Shown: piece by piece, positions 7,358 to 15,475 of the stretch
Numbering within the stretch: the stretch's first letter is position 1
How the letters are laid out: each line of letters opens with the position of its first letter
Assembly (NCBI GenBank): GCA_902801465.1
Contig: CADCIH010000009.1
Location: forward strand, 1-32,196
Direction: 5' to 3'
From: an uncultured Bacteroidia bacterium
Lineage (GTDB): Bacteria; Bacteroidota; Bacteroidia; Bacteroidales; F082
DNA: 32,196 nucleotides
Program-made: the position numbers and the translations under genes
Notes under the pieces: model-generated
Told to the model about the DNA's origin: nothing
The model's input: the letters and a program-made list of their open reading frames with translations, nothing else
Database searches by the model: none

Positions 7358-8104
7358 CTATTTTTTTGGAGCCCAAGCCACAAACGGCGGATTGGGATAA
7401 TCCTCCTTGTCGTACTCCAAAGGTAGCCCGTCGCTGATTCTCACAACCCTGCCTCCAGCAGCGGTAAGGATGGCATCGGCAGCGGCCGTGTCCCACTCCT
7501 TGGTCTTGCTATAACAGACATAGACATCGGCTGTACCCTCGACCAAACGGGCGAACTTCAAGCTGCTGCCCTGGGTGTCGATGACCAAGTCGGGATGTTC
7601 CGGACGTAACACCTTATTTATATATTCATCCACCTCCGGGGTCCGGTGCGAACGACTGACCAACACGGTGAAAGTGGAAAGTGGAGAGTGGAAAGTGGAA
7701 AGTTTTCCGTTTTCCACTTTCCACTCTCCACTTTCCACTCCCCACAGCTGTTCCGTCACAGGCGCATAGATCACCCCCAATACCGGCCGCTTGTTTTCGA
7801 TTAAGGCGATATTCACGGTAAACTCTCCGTTGCGTTTCACGAACTCTGCGGTGCCGTCCAATGGATCCACCAGCCAATAGCGACCGAACTTCGAGCGGTC
7901 TGGCGGCAAGTCCTCCTCGCTCACAAAAGGCAAGCCCGTCGGCTTCAGCATCTCCTTGATGATATTGCTCGCCCGAAGGTCTGCCTGGGTCACCGGCGAA
8001 TCATCGTCTTTTGTATATACTTCAAACGCCTGTGCGTATACTTCCATGATGGCCCGACCTGCCTCGCGAGCCGCTTCCGTAGCCGTTGATAACAAATTGT
8101 TCAT
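7358..8104 (-). CDS. cysQ: 3'(2'),5'-bisphosphate nucleotidase CysQ (inositol monophosphatase family)
   Basis: Predicted to remove the 3' phosphate of PAP or PAPS, the by-product of sulfate assimilation, with Mg2+ in the cytoplasm or at the membrane. Both family signatures are present: WLVDPLDGTAEF (metal site, residues about 77-88) and EWDTAAADAILTAAGG (about 203-218). An early acidic metal residue lies in VSEEDL. Residues about 123-145 (WGVESGEWKVENGKLSTFHS and following) are encoded by a heptamer array with a perfect palindrome and replace the short loop normally seen there. Length without the insert is ordinary. The promoter (8109-8116) lies only 4 nt from the ATG. A general inositol phosphatase is possible, but the motifs fit CysQ better. 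Confidence 0.9.
   Translation of the reverse strand: MNNLLSTATEAAREAGRAIMEVYAQAFEVYTKDDDSPVTQADLRASNIIKEMLKPTGLPFVSEEDLPPDRSKFGRYWLVDPLDGTAEFVKRNGEFTVNIALIENKRPVLGVIYAPVTEQLWGVESGEWKVENGKLSTFHSPLSTFTVLVSRSHRTPEVDEYINKVLRPEHPDLVIDTQGSSLKFARLVEGTADVYVCYSKTKEWDTAAADAILTAAGGRVVRISDGLPLEYDKEDYPNPPFVAWAPKK
7674..7738. repeat. 28-bp perfect palindromic heptamer array inside cysQ
   Basis: Left arm 7674-7701: GTGGAAA, GTGGAGA, GTGGAAA, GTGGAAA. Right arm 7711-7738 is its exact reverse complement. The loop of 9 nt (7702-7710) contains a TTTCCGT-type unit. Partial units flank both arms. The whole is translated in frame. Confidence 0.92.
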
Positions 8105-8108
8105 AATG

Positions 8109-8116
8109 CAAAATTA
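8109..8116 (-). promoter_or_regulatory. Bacteroidetes -7 box (TAATTTTG, minus strand), leaderless
   Basis: It matches TAnnTTTG and ends 4 nt before the cysQ ATG at 8104. Confidence 0.5.
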
Positions 8117-8157
8117 AAAAAATTAAAAAAAATTCCCCCTATGAGGTTTAATTCTAC

Positions 8158-8165
8158 TAATTTTG
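8158..8165 (+). promoter_or_regulatory. Bacteroidetes -7 box (TAATTTTG) of topA
   Basis: It matches TAnnTTTG, 50 nt before the topA ATG at 8216. Confidence 0.55.
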
Positions 8166-8215
8166 CGCCCGAAATCCCGAGGCATACCCTCATCATTTTT
8201 TGAAATCGAAGCAAC

Positions 8216-10576
8216 ATGACAAAGAATTTAGTAATCGTTGAGTCACCCGCAAAAGCCAAAACAATCGAAGGTTTTTTAGGTAAGGAATACACCGTCAAGT
8301 CGAGCTACGGACACGTCCGCGACCTGAACAAAAACACGCTTAGTGTCAATATAGAAAAGGATTTTGAACCTGAATACGAGATCAGCGACGACAAGAAAGC
8401 GCTCGTCGCTGAACTGAAGAAACTCTCCAGCCAAGCCCAGACCATCTGGCTCGCATCCGATGAGGACCGCGAGGGAGAATCCATCTCATGGCATCTTTAC
8501 GAAGCCCTTGATCTTAAGCACAAAGACACCAAACGTATTGTGTTCCACGAGATTACCAAGACCGCCATATTGAACGCCATCGAGAATCCCCGTGATATCG
8601 ACATGGACCTGGTGGCCGCCCAGCAAGCCCGTCGCGTGCTCGACCGTCTGGTAGGTTATGAGCTGTCACCCCTGCTCTGGAAGAAGGTGAAACCCTCACT
8701 CTCGGCAGGCCGTGTGCAGTCGGTCGCCGTCCGCCTCATCGTGGAACGCGAAGAGGAGATCAAAAACTTCCAGCAGACCAGCGCTTATCGCATCACCGCT
8801 CAGTTCTCGTTCCTCCAGGATGGACAGGAGTATTCCATCGCCGCCGAGATGCCCAACCGCTTCGATACCGAGGCCGAAGCCCGCGCTTTCGTGGAGTCGT
8901 GCATCGGAGCCAGCTATAAAGTGGAAAACATCGAGAAGAAACCCTCTTCAAGGACACCGGCACCGCCGTTCACCACCTCCACCTTGCAACAGGAAGCCGC
9001 CCGTAAACTGGGCTTCTCCGTGGCCAACACCATGCGCCTCGCCCAACAACTCTATGAGTCAGGTAAGATCACTTACATGCGTACCGACTCTGTCAACCTC
9101 TCAAGCCTCGCCCTCGGCATGGCCAAGAAAGTGATCACCGAAAACTACGGCGCCGATTACGTCAAGACACGCCAATATCACACCAAGACCAAAGGTGCTC
9201 AAGAGGCTCACGAAGCCATCCGCCCCACCTACTTGGACCAAAATACCATCAAAGGTACCGCCGACGAGCGTCGCCTCTACGAACTCATCTGGAAACGCAC
9301 CATCGCCTCCCAGATGTCCGACGCCCAAATTGAACGTACCAACGTCAACATCGGCATCTCCACTTCCGACAAGAAATTCACCGCCACAGGCGAAGTCATC
9401 CTCTTCGACGGATTCCTCAAGGTGTATATGGAGAGCTACGATGACGATGAAGTGGAAAATGGAAAGTTGAAAATGGAAAGCTCTCCACTCTCCACTTTCA
9501 ACTTTCAACTTAAAGAGGGTACCGTTCTCGAACTCGACAAGATGGAAGCCCAACAACGCTTCACCCGTCACCCGCTCCGTTACACCGAAGCGAGCCTGGT
9601 GAAGAAGATGGAAGAACTGGGCATCGGCCGCCCCTCGACCTACGCGCCCACCATCTCCACCATCCAGAAACGTGAGTATGTGACCAAAGGCGATATCAAA
9701 GGCACCGTCCAGGCCTTCAATGTCATCACCCTGAAGAACAATAAGATCACCGAAAAGACCGGCAAGGAAAACTACGGCGCCGAGAAGGGCAAACTGTTGC
9801 CTACCGACATCGGCGTGCTCGTCAACAGGTTCCTGCTGCAATACTTTGAGAGCATCATCGACTACAACTTCACCGCCAACGTGGAAAAAGAGTTCGACAA
9901 GATCTCTGAAGGCCAGTGCGAATGGAACAAGATGATCCGTGAGTTCTATGCCGGCTTCCATAAACAAGTGGTCAGCACCACCGAGAACTCAGGCAAGTTC
10001 AGCGGCGAGAAACTGCTCGGCGTGGACCCCGCCACAGGTAAAAACGTCTACGTGAAAGTCGGTCGTTTCGGCCCCGTGGCCCAGATTGGCGACACCGAGT
10101 CGGAAGAGAAACCCCGTTTCGCTGGCCTCCGCAAAAACCAAAGCATCGAGACCATCACCCTCGAAGAAGTGTTGAAACTGTTCGAGTTCCCACGCATCCT
10201 CGGTGAATACGAGGGTAAGGAAGTGAGCGTCTCCGTCGGCCGCTTCGGCCCCTACGTGAAACACGCCAACGCGTTCTACGGCCTCGCCAAGACCGATAAT
10301 CCGGCTACCATCGACATCGAGCGCGCCATCGAGATCATCGGTGAGAAACGCCAGAAAGACGAGGAGAACACCATCCTCACCTTCGATAACGATCCCGAGA
10401 TGAAAGTGCTTAACGGCCGCTTCGGTCCTTATATCGCCTACAAAAAGAAAAACTACCGCATCCCGAAAGACGTGGATCCTCACACCTTGACCTACGAAGA
10501 CTGCCTGAAGTTGGTGGAAGACGCCCCCAAGACAGCTCCGAAAAAGGCCGCTCCCAAACGCAAAAAGAACTCTTAA
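8216..10576 (+). CDS. topA: DNA topoisomerase I
   Basis: Relaxes negatively supercoiled DNA by cutting one strand. The TOPRIM domain opens with VIVESPAKAKTIEGFLG (residues 6-22) and carries DEDREGE (82-88) for Mg2+. The active-site tyrosine is Tyr287 in GKITYMRTDS. The block HPLRYTEASLVKKMEELGIG RPSTYA follows, and the C-terminal region has several GRFGPYV-type repeats in place of zinc fingers, as usual in Bacteroidetes, then a lysine-rich tail (KKAAPKRKKNS). At about residues 413-432, just after GFLKVYMESYDDD, a heptamer array has inserted about 20 residues (EVENGKLKMESSPLSTFNFQ). Length (786 aa) and motifs show a working enzyme. Confidence 0.97.
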   Translation: MTKNLVIVESPAKAKTIEGFLGKEYTVKSSYGHVRDLNKNTLSVNIEKDFEPEYEISDDKKALVAELKKLSSQAQTIWLASDEDREGESISWHLYEALDLKHKDTKRIVFHEITKTAILNAIENPRDIDMDLVAAQQARRVLDRLVGYELSPLLWKKVKPSLSAGRVQSVAVRLIVEREEEIKNFQQTSAYRITAQFSFLQDGQEYSIAAEMPNRFDTEAEARAFVESCIGASYKVENIEKKPSSRTPAPPFTTSTLQQEAARKLGFSVANTMRLAQQLYESGKITYMRTDSVNLSSLALGMAKKVITENYGADYVKTRQYHTKTKGAQEAHEAIRPTYLDQNTIKGTADERRLYELIWKRTIASQMSDAQIERTNVNIGISTSDKKFTATGEVILFDGFLKVYMESYDDDEVENGKLKMESSPLSTFNFQLKEGTVLELDKMEAQQRFTRHPLRYTEASLVKKMEELGIGRPSTYAPTISTIQKREYVTKGDIKGTVQAFNVITLKNNKITEKTGKENYGAEKGKLLPTDIGVLVNRFLLQYFESIIDYNFTANVEKEFDKISEGQCEWNKMIREFYAGFHKQVVSTTENSGKFSGEKLLGVDPATGKNVYVKVGRFGPVAQIGDTESEEKPRFAGLRKNQSIETITLEEVLKLFEFPRILGEYEGKEVSVSVGRFGPYVKHANAFYGLAKTDNPATIDIERAIEIIGEKRQKDEENTILTFDNDPEMKVLNGRFGPYIAYKKKNYRIPKDVDPHTLTYEDCLKLVEDAPKTAPKKAAPKRKKNS
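9452..9509. repeat. inverted heptamer array inside topA
   Basis: Left half 9452-9480 has units of the type GGAAAAT, GGAAAGT, TGAAAAT, GGAAAGC. Right half 9481-9509 is the inverted form (CTCTCCA, CTCTCCA, CTTTCAA, CTTTCAA). The two halves match imperfectly, at about 22 of 29 positions. The reading frame stays open. Confidence 0.8.
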
Positions 10577-10615
10577 TTCTAAATTCAAAATTATTAATTA
10601 ATAAACTATATAATT

Positions 10616-11650
10616 ATGGAAAAAAAAGACCTTCTGAAAGACGTTGTCGAACACATCGACATCAAAAAGTACGATTCGACGGAACTCATCAACGCCATGC
10701 GCAAGATGTCGTTCACCTCACGCGACACCGCCCGCGCCGCTGACATCCTCTGCCAGATGATTGCAGAGAAAGACTGCACCAACATCCTCACCATCGCCGG
10801 TTCCACCTCAGCTGCCGGCTGCATGCAGGTGTACGTTGAGATGGTCCGTAACAAGATGGTTGACGCCGTCGTCAGCACAGGTGCCTCCATCATCGACATG
10901 GACCTCTTCGAAGCCCTCGGCTACAAGCACTACATCGGCACGAAAGAGAACGTCATCCCCGACACCAAGCTGCGTGAGCTCTACATCGACCGTATCTATG
11001 ATACCTTTATCGACGAGGAAGAGCTGCAAGCCTGCGACCAAGCCACCTGCGACGTGGCCGACACCCTCGAATGCCGTCCCTACAGCAGCCGCGAGTTCCT
11101 CTATGAAGTCGGCAAATGGCTGGCCAACGGTCACGGCGTGAAAAAAGAAAGCCTCATCCAGACCTGCTACGAGTGCGGCGTGCCGATCTTCTGCCCCGCC
11201 TTCAGCGACAGCAGCGCTGGTTTCGGCATCGGCAAGCACCAGTGGCTCCGCAAGAAAGCCGGCAAACCCTACGTGAGCATCGACAGCGTGGCCGACTTCC
11301 TCGAATTGACTGAAATCAAGATGAACAGCCCTCAATCGGGCCTCTTCATGGTTGGTGGCGGCACCCCCAAGAACTTCGCACAAGACACTGTCGTCTGCGC
11401 CGAAATCCTTGGCGTCGAAGTGCCCATGCACAAATATGCCATCCAGATCACCGTGGCCGACGTGCGCGACGGCGCCTGCTCATCATCGACACTGCTCGAG
11501 GCTGGCTCATGGGGCAAGGTGAGCGAAGAACTCCAACAGATGGTCTACGCCGAAGGCACCACCGTCATCCCCGCCATCGTCAGCTATGCCTACCACAACG
11601 CCCCCTGGCGCGACCGTGAGTACAAAAATTGGCAAAAACTATATAAATAA
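10616..11650 (+). CDS. deoxyhypusine-synthase-like protein
   Basis: Belongs to the deoxyhypusine/homospermidine synthase fold, which uses NAD+ to move an aminobutyl group from spermidine. NAD-contact segments are GSTSAAG (62-68), STGA (87-90) and VGGGTPKNF (246-254). CPAFSDSSAG (193-202) matches the substrate-site block. Lys301 in SWGK aligns with the lysine that forms the covalent intermediate in the human enzyme. Bacteria lack eIF5A, so the acceptor is probably a small amine such as putrescine or agmatine; this is inference. It is followed by an arginase-fold gene after a repeat array, then ruvC, all on the plus strand. The ATG at 10616 follows topA by 39 nt. No promoter box was found, so it may be co-transcribed with topA. 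Confidence 0.88.
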   Translation: MEKKDLLKDVVEHIDIKKYDSTELINAMRKMSFTSRDTARAADILCQMIAEKDCTNILTIAGSTSAAGCMQVYVEMVRNKMVDAVVSTGASIIDMDLFEALGYKHYIGTKENVIPDTKLRELYIDRIYDTFIDEEELQACDQATCDVADTLECRPYSSREFLYEVGKWLANGHGVKKESLIQTCYECGVPIFCPAFSDSSAGFGIGKHQWLRKKAGKPYVSIDSVADFLELTEIKMNSPQSGLFMVGGGTPKNFAQDTVVCAEILGVEVPMHKYAIQITVADVRDGACSSSTLLEAGSWGKVSEELQQMVYAEGTTVIPAIVSYAYHNAPWRDREYKNWQKLYK

Positions 11651-11655
11651 ATGAA

Positions 11656-11738
11656 GAATTAGGAATGCGGAATTATTACCTCCGGAGGCTAATTCCGCAT
11701 TCCTAATTCCGCATTCCTAATTCCGCATTCCGCATTCC
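11656..11738. repeat. heptamer array with 20-bp perfect inverted repeat
   Basis: 11656-11675 and 11690-11709 are perfect reverse complements. The loop holds a further palindrome, CCTCCGGAGG (11679-11688). More TTCCTAA and TTCCGCA units continue to 11738. The array ends 7 nt before the ATG at 11746, so it fills the whole gap between the two genes. Confidence 0.88.
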
Positions 11739-11745
11739 CCTCGCT

Positions 11746-12921
11746 ATGGATATCAGCCTGTTTCTGGAACCTGTTCCGGAGAAATGTTTTACCACAATAA
11801 ACCGTCCCGGAAAGAACACCTTCGGGGAGACCCTCACCATCTACCGCAACGAAGAGGATTTCCCCGAGTTGGATGGATTCCAACTGGCCTTGATCGGCAT
11901 TAAGGAAGAACGCGGCGCCGTGGATAACCACGGGTGCGCCGACGGAGCCGACTATATTCGCAAGGCCTTCTACCAACTCTTCAACCATTGGACCGACATC
12001 AAAATCGTCGACCTTGGCAATGTCAAGACAGGTCAAGAAATATCTGATACCTATTACGCTCTGAATCAGGTGCTTACTGAATTAATGAAAGAGCACGTCC
12101 TTCCCATCGTTTTCGGCGGTAGCCAGGATATGACCTATCCTATGTACCAAGTGTACGAACCTACTGGTAAACTGGTGAATATCACTACGATAGATCCGAT
12201 TTTCGACCTTGGTAACGACAATGAGGGACTCAACTCACACTCTTATCTGAGCCATATCATCCTGCATCAGCCTAACTTCCTTTTCAACTTCACAAACATC
12301 GGATATCAATCCTATTATGTTGATAAGGAAAGTATAGAACTGATGAAACAACTACTATTTGATACTTATCGTCTGGGCATCTTGCGTCCGAAGATCGATC
12401 TCACGGAACCGCTTATCCGCAACGCCAACATCCTCAGTATCGACATGGCCGCCTTCCGTGCTGCCGATGCACCGGGGGTGAAAAACGCCTCGCCCAACGG
12501 TTTCTTCGGAGAAGACGCTTGCAAGATGACCCGTTACGCAGGACTGAACTTCAAACTCTCTTCGATAGGCTTTTTCGAATACAATCCGCATTACGACATC
12601 AATTCACGCACGGCCAACCTGATCGCCGAGATGATCTGGTATTTCATCGATGGCTACAGCCAGCGCCAGGACGACCTCCCGACCGCCGACAGCAACGACT
12701 TCAAGCGTTACAACGTACAGATCGCAGAAGGTGAGGAAAACGTCATTTTCCTCTGCCATAAGGTCACTGGAAAATGGTGGATCGACATGTCGTTCATGCA
12801 CGCCGATGACCCTCGTTACGAGCGGCATCATTACATTCCTTGCTCCAAGGAGGATTACGACCAGGCCATGAACAACGAACTGCCCGACAAATGGTGGCAG
12901 TTCTACCAAAAGTTGATGTAA
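11746..12921 (+). CDS. arginase/ureohydrolase-fold protein with degraded metal site
   Basis: The protein (391 aa) has the arginase-family order of motifs, but three of six metal ligands are changed. Motif GGDHS is GGSQD (124-128; His to Gln127). Motif DAHxD is DPIFD (150-154; middle His to Ile152, both Asp kept). Motif SxDxD is SIDMA (231-235; last Asp to Ala235). The usual binuclear manganese centre is therefore unlikely. Related Bacteroidetes proteins are often named formimidoylglutamase; I would not trust that activity here. It lies between the deoxyhypusine-synthase-like gene and ruvC, 4 nt before the latter. It may be a non-catalytic partner or have a new activity. There is no signal peptide or membrane segment. 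Confidence 0.8.
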   Translation: MDISLFLEPVPEKCFTTINRPGKNTFGETLTIYRNEEDFPELDGFQLALIGIKEERGAVDNHGCADGADYIRKAFYQLFNHWTDIKIVDLGNVKTGQEISDTYYALNQVLTELMKEHVLPIVFGGSQDMTYPMYQVYEPTGKLVNITTIDPIFDLGNDNEGLNSHSYLSHIILHQPNFLFNFTNIGYQSYYVDKESIELMKQLLFDTYRLGILRPKIDLTEPLIRNANILSIDMAAFRAADAPGVKNASPNGFFGEDACKMTRYAGLNFKLSSIGFFEYNPHYDINSRTANLIAEMIWYFIDGYSQRQDDLPTADSNDFKRYNVQIAEGEENVIFLCHKVTGKWWIDMSFMHADDPRYERHHYIPCSKEDYDQAMNNELPDKWWQFYQKLM

Positions 12922-12925
12922 TCCC

Positions 12926-13504
12926 GTGGAAGTCGAAAAAATCATATTGGGTATCGACCCAGGCACCTTGGTGATGGGGTTCGGGCTGGTTCAGCAGCAA
13001 GGCAAGGAGCTGAGCATCATCCGCATGGATGTCATCAAGCTCAACAAGCTCCCCAACCAGGCGATGAAGCTCAAGATGATCTTTGAGAAGATGTTGGAAT
13101 TAATCGACGAATACCATCCTGATGAGTTGGCCATCGAGGCTCCGTTTTTCGGTAAAAACGTACAGTCGATGCTCAAGTTGGGCCGTGCCCAGGGGGTGGC
13201 CATGGCCGCAGCGCTGTATCGCGACATCCCCATCTTCGAATATGCCCCACGTACCATCAAGCAGACCATCACGGGCAACGGCAGCGCCTCCAAGGAACAG
13301 GTCTCCAAGATGCTTCAGGCCATGTTGCGTTTCACTGAGATGCCCAAGTATTTCGATGCCACCGATGCCCTGGCTGCCGCCGTCTGCCATTATCTCGACA
13401 GAGGTAAGGACGTCAATTACACCAAGCCCAAGCACAGCCGCAAGTCTACTAGTTCCCAGTGGGCACAATTCGTCCAAGAGAATCCAGATAGATTGAAAAA
13501 GTAA
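12926..13504 (+). CDS. ruvC: Holliday junction resolvase RuvC, GTG start
   Basis: Cuts four-way DNA junctions during recombination, as a dimer with RuvAB. The RNase H-like fold shows the acidic residues Asp11 (GIDPG), Glu71 (AIEAPF), Asp144 and Asp147 (DATDA), spaced as in E. coli RuvC. The GTG at 12926 is taken as start because it gives MEVEKIILGIDPG, the usual N-terminus, and no ATG is suitably placed. It begins 4 nt after the preceding stop, so it is translated from the same mRNA. A polar tail of about 25 residues (KPKHSRKSTSSQW) follows the conserved domain. recJ converges on it, 30 nt away. Confidence 0.95.
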   Translation: MEVEKIILGIDPGTLVMGFGLVQQQGKELSIIRMDVIKLNKLPNQAMKLKMIFEKMLELIDEYHPDELAIEAPFFGKNVQSMLKLGRAQGVAMAAALYRDIPIFEYAPRTIKQTITGNGSASKEQVSKMLQAMLRFTEMPKYFDATDALAAAVCHYLDRGKDVNYTKPKHSRKSTSSQWAQFVQENPDRLKK

Positions 13505-13534
13505 GGCTAATCTGTTTCCCGCCGATAAAGGGTG

Positions 13535-15316
13535 CTAAAAGTTCTCCTTGAACTTGATGTCCTTGACGTTGAGCTGGAGGGTGGTCTTGCCTTGCCAGTA
13601 GTTGTATTCAAGGTTATAGCAGATGCTGAAGGGCTCGCCGCTGTGGATGCGCGAGAAGAGGTCGCCCTTTTGGAAGGCGATACCTGAGAACACGTTGCGC
13701 TCGTCGTCGCCCTGCTGACGCACGGTAAGCTTTAGGTGTTTGTGTCCGCCCACGGGACGTGAGCCGCCGGCATCGACGATGTTGTCGGACCAGAACACCG
13801 GAGCGGTGTTGCCAGGGCCGAAGGGGGCAAACTGGGTGAGGATGCGCATGAACTTCGAGGTGATGTCGCGGAACTGGATCTTCAGGTCGACTTCGAGTTC
13901 AGGCACCAGATCTTCGGGGCTAAGGTGCTCACGAATGTAAGCCTCGAAACGGCGGCGGAACTCCTCGACGTTCTCTGGGCGCATGGAGAGACCCGCAGCA
14001 TATTTGTGGCCACCGAAGTGCTCTAGCAGGTCGGAGCAATGGTCGATGGCATCGTAGATGTCGAAGTTCTTGATGGAGCGCGCCGAGCCCGTGATGAGGT
14101 CGTTGGCGCGGGTGAGCACGATGGTGGGACGGTAGTAGTAGTCGGTAAGACGTGAGGCCACGATACCGATGACGCCTTTATGCCAATTCTCGTTGAAGAT
14201 GACGGTGGAACGTGCGTTGCGCAGTTCCTCGTCGTCGGCGATCATGTTAAGTGCCTCTTCGGTAATGCCGTTGTCGAGTTCACGGCGGGTGTCGTTGAGC
14301 TCGTTGATGTTGGCGGCCAGCTTGAGGGCATGTTCGTGTTTCTCGGCGAGAAGGAGTCGCACCGAGTCGGAAGCCTTGTCGATACGCCCTGCGGCGTTGA
14401 TGCGAGGACCGATGAGGAACACCAGGTCGCTGATGGTGAGCTCGCGGGTGAGGGCATTGTCTTTTTCTCCGTCCACCCTATCGGGGTCTTCCTCACGACG
14501 ATAGATGTTGGCGTGTTGGAGGATGGCCTCGATGCCCGGGCGAGGCTTTTTGTTGAGCTGTTTCAATCCATAGTAGGCCAACACACGGTTTTCGCCGGTG
14601 ATGGGCACGATGTCGGCAGCAATGCTGACAGCCAGCAGGTCGAGCAGCTCATAGACCTCGTCGATAGGCAGTTTGAGTCGCATCGAGAGAGCGGTGACGA
14701 GCTTGAAGCCCACGCCGCAACCCGAGAGCTCCTTGTAGGGATAGGTGCAGTCGGGACGCTTGGGGTCGAGCACAGCCACGGCAGCGGGAATCTCGTCACC
14801 TGCACGATGGTGGTCGCAGATGATGAAGTCGACCCCCCTTTCGTTGGCATATTGGATGCGTTCCACGGCCTTGATGCCGCAGTCGAGGGCGATCACCAAC
14901 TTAAAGTCGTTTTCAGCCGCATAGTCGATGCCCTTGAAAGAGATACCATAACCCTCATCGTAACGGTCTGGGATATAGAACTCTATCTTTTTCTTCTTGA
15001 AGAATTTCTTAAGGTAAGTATAGACCAATGCCACGGCGGTGGTACCATCCACATCATAGTCGCCGTAAATCATTATCTTCTCTCCGTTGTCGATGGCTTG
15101 GACCACACGGTCAACAGCGCGATCCATGTCCTTCATCAGGAAAGGGTCGTGGAGTTGGTTGAGGGAGGGTCGGAAGAAGATTTTGGCTTCGTCGAAGGTG
15201 ACAATTCCGCGTTGCACAAGCAAGGTGGCAAGGTTCTCATCGATGCCGAGAGCCTTGACAATATCAGCAACTTGCTGTTTATCAACCGCTTTATTTAAAA
15301 TCCACCTTGTCTCCAC
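13535..15316 (-). CDS. recJ: single-stranded-DNA exonuclease RecJ, GTG start
   Basis: Degrades single-stranded DNA 5' to 3' in recombination and repair. The DHH phosphoesterase motifs are present: GDYDVDG (85-91), DCG (145-147) and CDHHRAGD (167-174). The DHHA1 part has GRINAAGR-like text (IGPRINAAGRIDKASD) and FGGHKYAAGLS. The C-terminal OB-like domain is complete, and 593 aa is normal for the family. The GTG at 15316 gives METRWILNK, which aligns with the common N-terminus. No TAnnTTTG box was seen upstream on the minus strand. It faces ruvC, another recombination gene. Confidence 0.95.
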   Translation of the reverse strand: METRWILNKAVDKQQVADIVKALGIDENLATLLVQRGIVTFDEAKIFFRPSLNQLHDPFLMKDMDRAVDRVVQAIDNGEKIMIYGDYDVDGTTAVALVYTYLKKFFKKKKIEFYIPDRYDEGYGISFKGIDYAAENDFKLVIALDCGIKAVERIQYANERGVDFIICDHHRAGDEIPAAVAVLDPKRPDCTYPYKELSGCGVGFKLVTALSMRLKLPIDEVYELLDLLAVSIAADIVPITGENRVLAYYGLKQLNKKPRPGIEAILQHANIYRREEDPDRVDGEKDNALTRELTISDLVFLIGPRINAAGRIDKASDSVRLLLAEKHEHALKLAANINELNDTRRELDNGITEEALNMIADDEELRNARSTVIFNENWHKGVIGIVASRLTDYYYRPTIVLTRANDLITGSARSIKNFDIYDAIDHCSDLLEHFGGHKYAAGLSMRPENVEEFRRRFEAYIREHLSPEDLVPELEVDLKIQFRDITSKFMRILTQFAPFGPGNTAPVFWSDNIVDAGGSRPVGGHKHLKLTVRQQGDDERNVFSGIAFQKGDLFSRIHSGEPFSICYNLEYNYWQGKTTLQLNVKDIKFKENF

Positions 15317-15461
15317 TATACTAATTTTGAACTTGTAAAAATAAGAAAAATTTCAATTACTTCTCATCTATTTTTTATTTAGATTAAATTTAGAATAATT
15401 TTTTTTAAAACTGGCTTGCAGGATGTGCATTTTTTTAATAAAATTGCAATACGAAATTTCC

Positions 15462-15469
15462 TAATTTTT
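15462..15469 (+). promoter_or_regulatory. possible -7 box (TAATTTTT) of purH
   Basis: It differs from TAnnTTTG at the last base, in a very A+T-rich gap (15317-15475), and ends 6 nt before the proposed TTG start of purH. Confidence 0.3.
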
Positions 15470-15475
15470 TATCCC

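Noticed and set aside
11746-12921. Active formimidoylglutamase or agmatinase
   Set aside because: Three of six metal ligands are replaced, so a normal manganese centre is unlikely.
14180-15298. Long open frame (372 codons) on the plus strand opposite recJ
   Set aside because: It is an antisense shadow: recJ has complete family motifs on the other strand, and the shadow protein is a low-complexity mix rich in V, G, D and H with no family.
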